NCBI RefSeq assembly: GCF_019880365.1 | Contig: NZ_CP082271.1 | Location: 930,001 to 994,000 of the forward strand | Source of the DNA: Pseudomonas sp. DNDY-54 | GTDB lineage: Bacteria > Pseudomonadota > Gammaproteobacteria > Pseudomonadales > Pseudomonadaceae | Length of the DNA stretch: 64,000 nucleotides | Direction: 5' to 3' | In this document: one piece after another, positions 63,008-64,000 of the stretch | Layout of the letters: each line of letters starts with the position of its first letter | Numbering within the stretch: position 1 is the stretch's first letter | Notes under the pieces: model-generated | The model's database searches: none | What the model saw: only the letters and a program-made list of their open reading frames with translations | Told to the model about the DNA's origin: nothing | Made by a program: the position numbers and the translations under genes

Positions 63008-63091
63008 ACCGCCTGCTCCCCTCAAATGCCGCCAGAACGCGGTGAAGCCGCACTCTACCAGCACCCGAGGCGCAGCAATATGCGCTGCGTA

Positions 63092-63679
63092 TCAGACTGG
63101 GACCGTACCGTTCAGACTCAACGCCTGATAGACGGCATATAGCGCCAGCGCGGCGAAGCCTGCCGCAGCAATGCGACGGATAAGCGTAAGTGGCATGCGA
63201 TCGGCCGCGAAATTTCCGGCCAGCACCACCGGCACGTTGGCGATCAGCATACCCAGCGTAGTGCCCACGATCACCAGAATGAAGTCGGGATATTGGGCAG
63301 CGAGCATGACGGTCGCGACTTGGGTCTTGTCGCCCATTTCGGCCAGGAAGAAGGCGATCAGCGTCGCCACGAACGGACCGAAACGGCGTCCGCGCGAGGC
63401 TTCATCTTCTTCCAGCTTGTCCGGCACCAGGGTCCACAACGCCACGGCGATAAAGGATGCCGCAAGCACCCAGCTGAGAACCGCGGGTGAAACCTGCGAT
63501 GAGACCCAGTTGCCCACGGCGCCGGCGGCAGCGTGGTTGGCCAGCGTGGCAATGACGATGCCCCAGATAATCGGTAGCGGACGGCGGTAACGGGCGGCCA
63601 GCAGCAACGCGAGAAGCTGAGTCTTGTCGCCAATCTCGGCGAGCGCAACGATCAGGGTGGGGATGTAGAACGATTCCAA
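63092..63679 (-). CDS. TMEM165/GDT1 family manganese exporter-like protein
   Basis: 195 aa, six membrane segments, two copies of the family signature: EIGDKTQLLAL (residues about 15-25) and EMGDKTQVATV (about 115-125), with an acidic/basic loop between. Such proteins export Mn2+ (MneA). The start is TTG at 63679, with AAGGAAG six bases upstream. A yybP-ykoY Mn2+ riboswitch lies upstream on the same strand. Confidence 0.92.
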   Translation of the reverse strand: MESFYIPTLIVALAEIGDKTQLLALLLAARYRRPLPIIWGIVIATLANHAAAGAVGNWVSSQVSPAVLSWVLAASFIAVALWTLVPDKLEEDEASRGRRFGPFVATLIAFFLAEMGDKTQVATVMLAAQYPDFILVIVGTTLGMLIANVPVVLAGNFAADRMPLTLIRRIAAAGFAALALYAVYQALSLNGTVPV

Positions 63680-63759
63680 CGGACTTCCTTGCGGGAGCGG
63701 GTCGACTAATCACCATGACACGCACCGCCTGCCCGCCCCAGGTCAGGTGTACGTGTCAT

Positions 63760-63897
63760 GGGTCTTGTCAAACCGGACGCAAGCCGCCGAGGCAGGCTGC
63801 GCGGGTCGCATGCACCATGGTCTGTGGACCAAGTATGTTGACGCATGCCGGGCGAGCAGGGCGCTCACCGGAGACTACTCCCCCAGGACGGAGGCGA
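63760..63897 (-). ncRNA. yybP-ykoY (Mn2+) riboswitch
   Basis: On the minus strand the element contains GGGGGAGTAG (63884-63875), the hallmark L1 loop, and CAACATAC (63840-63833), the L3 loop that together bind Mn2+. AAGACC lies near the 3' edge. It sits about 80-215 bases upstream of the GDT1-like Mn exporter start, the classic target. Mn2+ binding is expected to switch expression on. The precise boundaries are approximate. Confidence 0.9.
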
Positions 63898-63943
63898 GTG
63901 TGCCCAAGCGTGGCGCGTTCTGCAAGCCGGCCCCCGGAACCGG

Positions 63944-64000
63944 TCAGCCGCGCTGGGCTCGGTAGATGCGAAAGCCGTCGGCACTGACGACTGTTTCGCA
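63944..64000 (-). CDS. C-terminal end of an unidentified protein (partial)
   Basis: The minus-strand frame enters at the right edge and ends with TGA at 63944-63946 (tail ...VVSADGFRIYRAQRG). The GFRIYRA ending is reminiscent of RsmC/RlmG-type rRNA guanine methyltransferases, but only 18 residues are visible. Any downstream terminator is weak. Confidence 0.35.
   Translation of the reverse strand, partial: CETVVSADGFRIYRAQRG

Noticed and set aside
63715..63987. Plus-strand ORF at the right edge
   Set aside because: It is antisense to the Mn2+ riboswitch and is explained by that RNA.

Overview
The window is an ordinary chromosomal stretch from a Pseudomonas-group gammaproteobacterium. The best fit by gene order and protein character is the Stutzerimonas (Pseudomonas stutzeri) lineage; this is inferred from recalled synteny and was not tested by alignment. 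Coding density is high and G+C is high. There are no insertion sequences, prophage genes, integrases or CRISPR arrays.

Left third (1-22.1 kb): an almost unbroken plus-strand core housekeeping block in the usual Pseudomonas order. It runs dnaJ end, dapB, carAB, greA, a small membrane protein, yhbY (minus), rlmE, ftsH, folP, glmM, tpiA, secG, tRNA-Leu(GAG), initiator tRNA-Met, rimP-nusA-infB-rbfA-truB, rpsO and pnp. It covers lysine and peptidoglycan precursors, carbamoyl phosphate, folate, UDP-GlcNAc supply, protein quality control, transcription elongation and antitermination, translation initiation, ribosome maturation and RNA turnover.

Middle (22.4-43 kb): mostly minus-strand. A BON-domain protein (plus) is followed by an envelope cluster (a DUF748 protein plus two DUF2845 paralogues), a SAM methyltransferase, a thiolase, an MpaB-like oxygenase, pgi, the pantothenate genes panB-panC-panD, folK and pcnB. 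Next comes the carbon-catabolite control locus: the sRNA CrcZ with a sigma-54 promoter and an inverted repeat of the CbrB type, then cbrB, cbrA and the small cbrX-like ORF, then gluQ and dksA.

Right part (43-64 kb): mixed-strand accessory and metabolic genes. These include an aminotransferase with sfsA, a PQQ-type sugar dehydrogenase lipoprotein, MgtC-like, DUF5924-like, thioesterase-like and DUF2726 proteins, an SDR dehydrogenase, a SulP transporter, a PA4642-family protein, malate:quinone oxidoreductase, a YajG lipoprotein, a DUF1329 protein, an acyltransferase, small CPXCG and DUF2007 proteins, a divergent SRAP protein, an M48 lipoprotein protease, a SnoaL-like protein and a GDT1-family Mn exporter behind a yybP-ykoY riboswitch.

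Most noteworthy signals: (i) a 1.1 kb gene-poor region (49.4-50.5 kb) with four copies of a 35-bp bipartite element, each ending in a perfect DnaA box TGTGGATAA, plus a 20-codon ORF with a strong Shine-Dalgarno site; (ii) six consecutive stem-loops packed into about 170 nt directly before mqo; (iii) a leader ORF threaded through an intrinsic terminator before carA; (iv) the CrcZ/CbrB regulatory DNA; (v) an SRAP protein lacking two of four usual catalytic residues.
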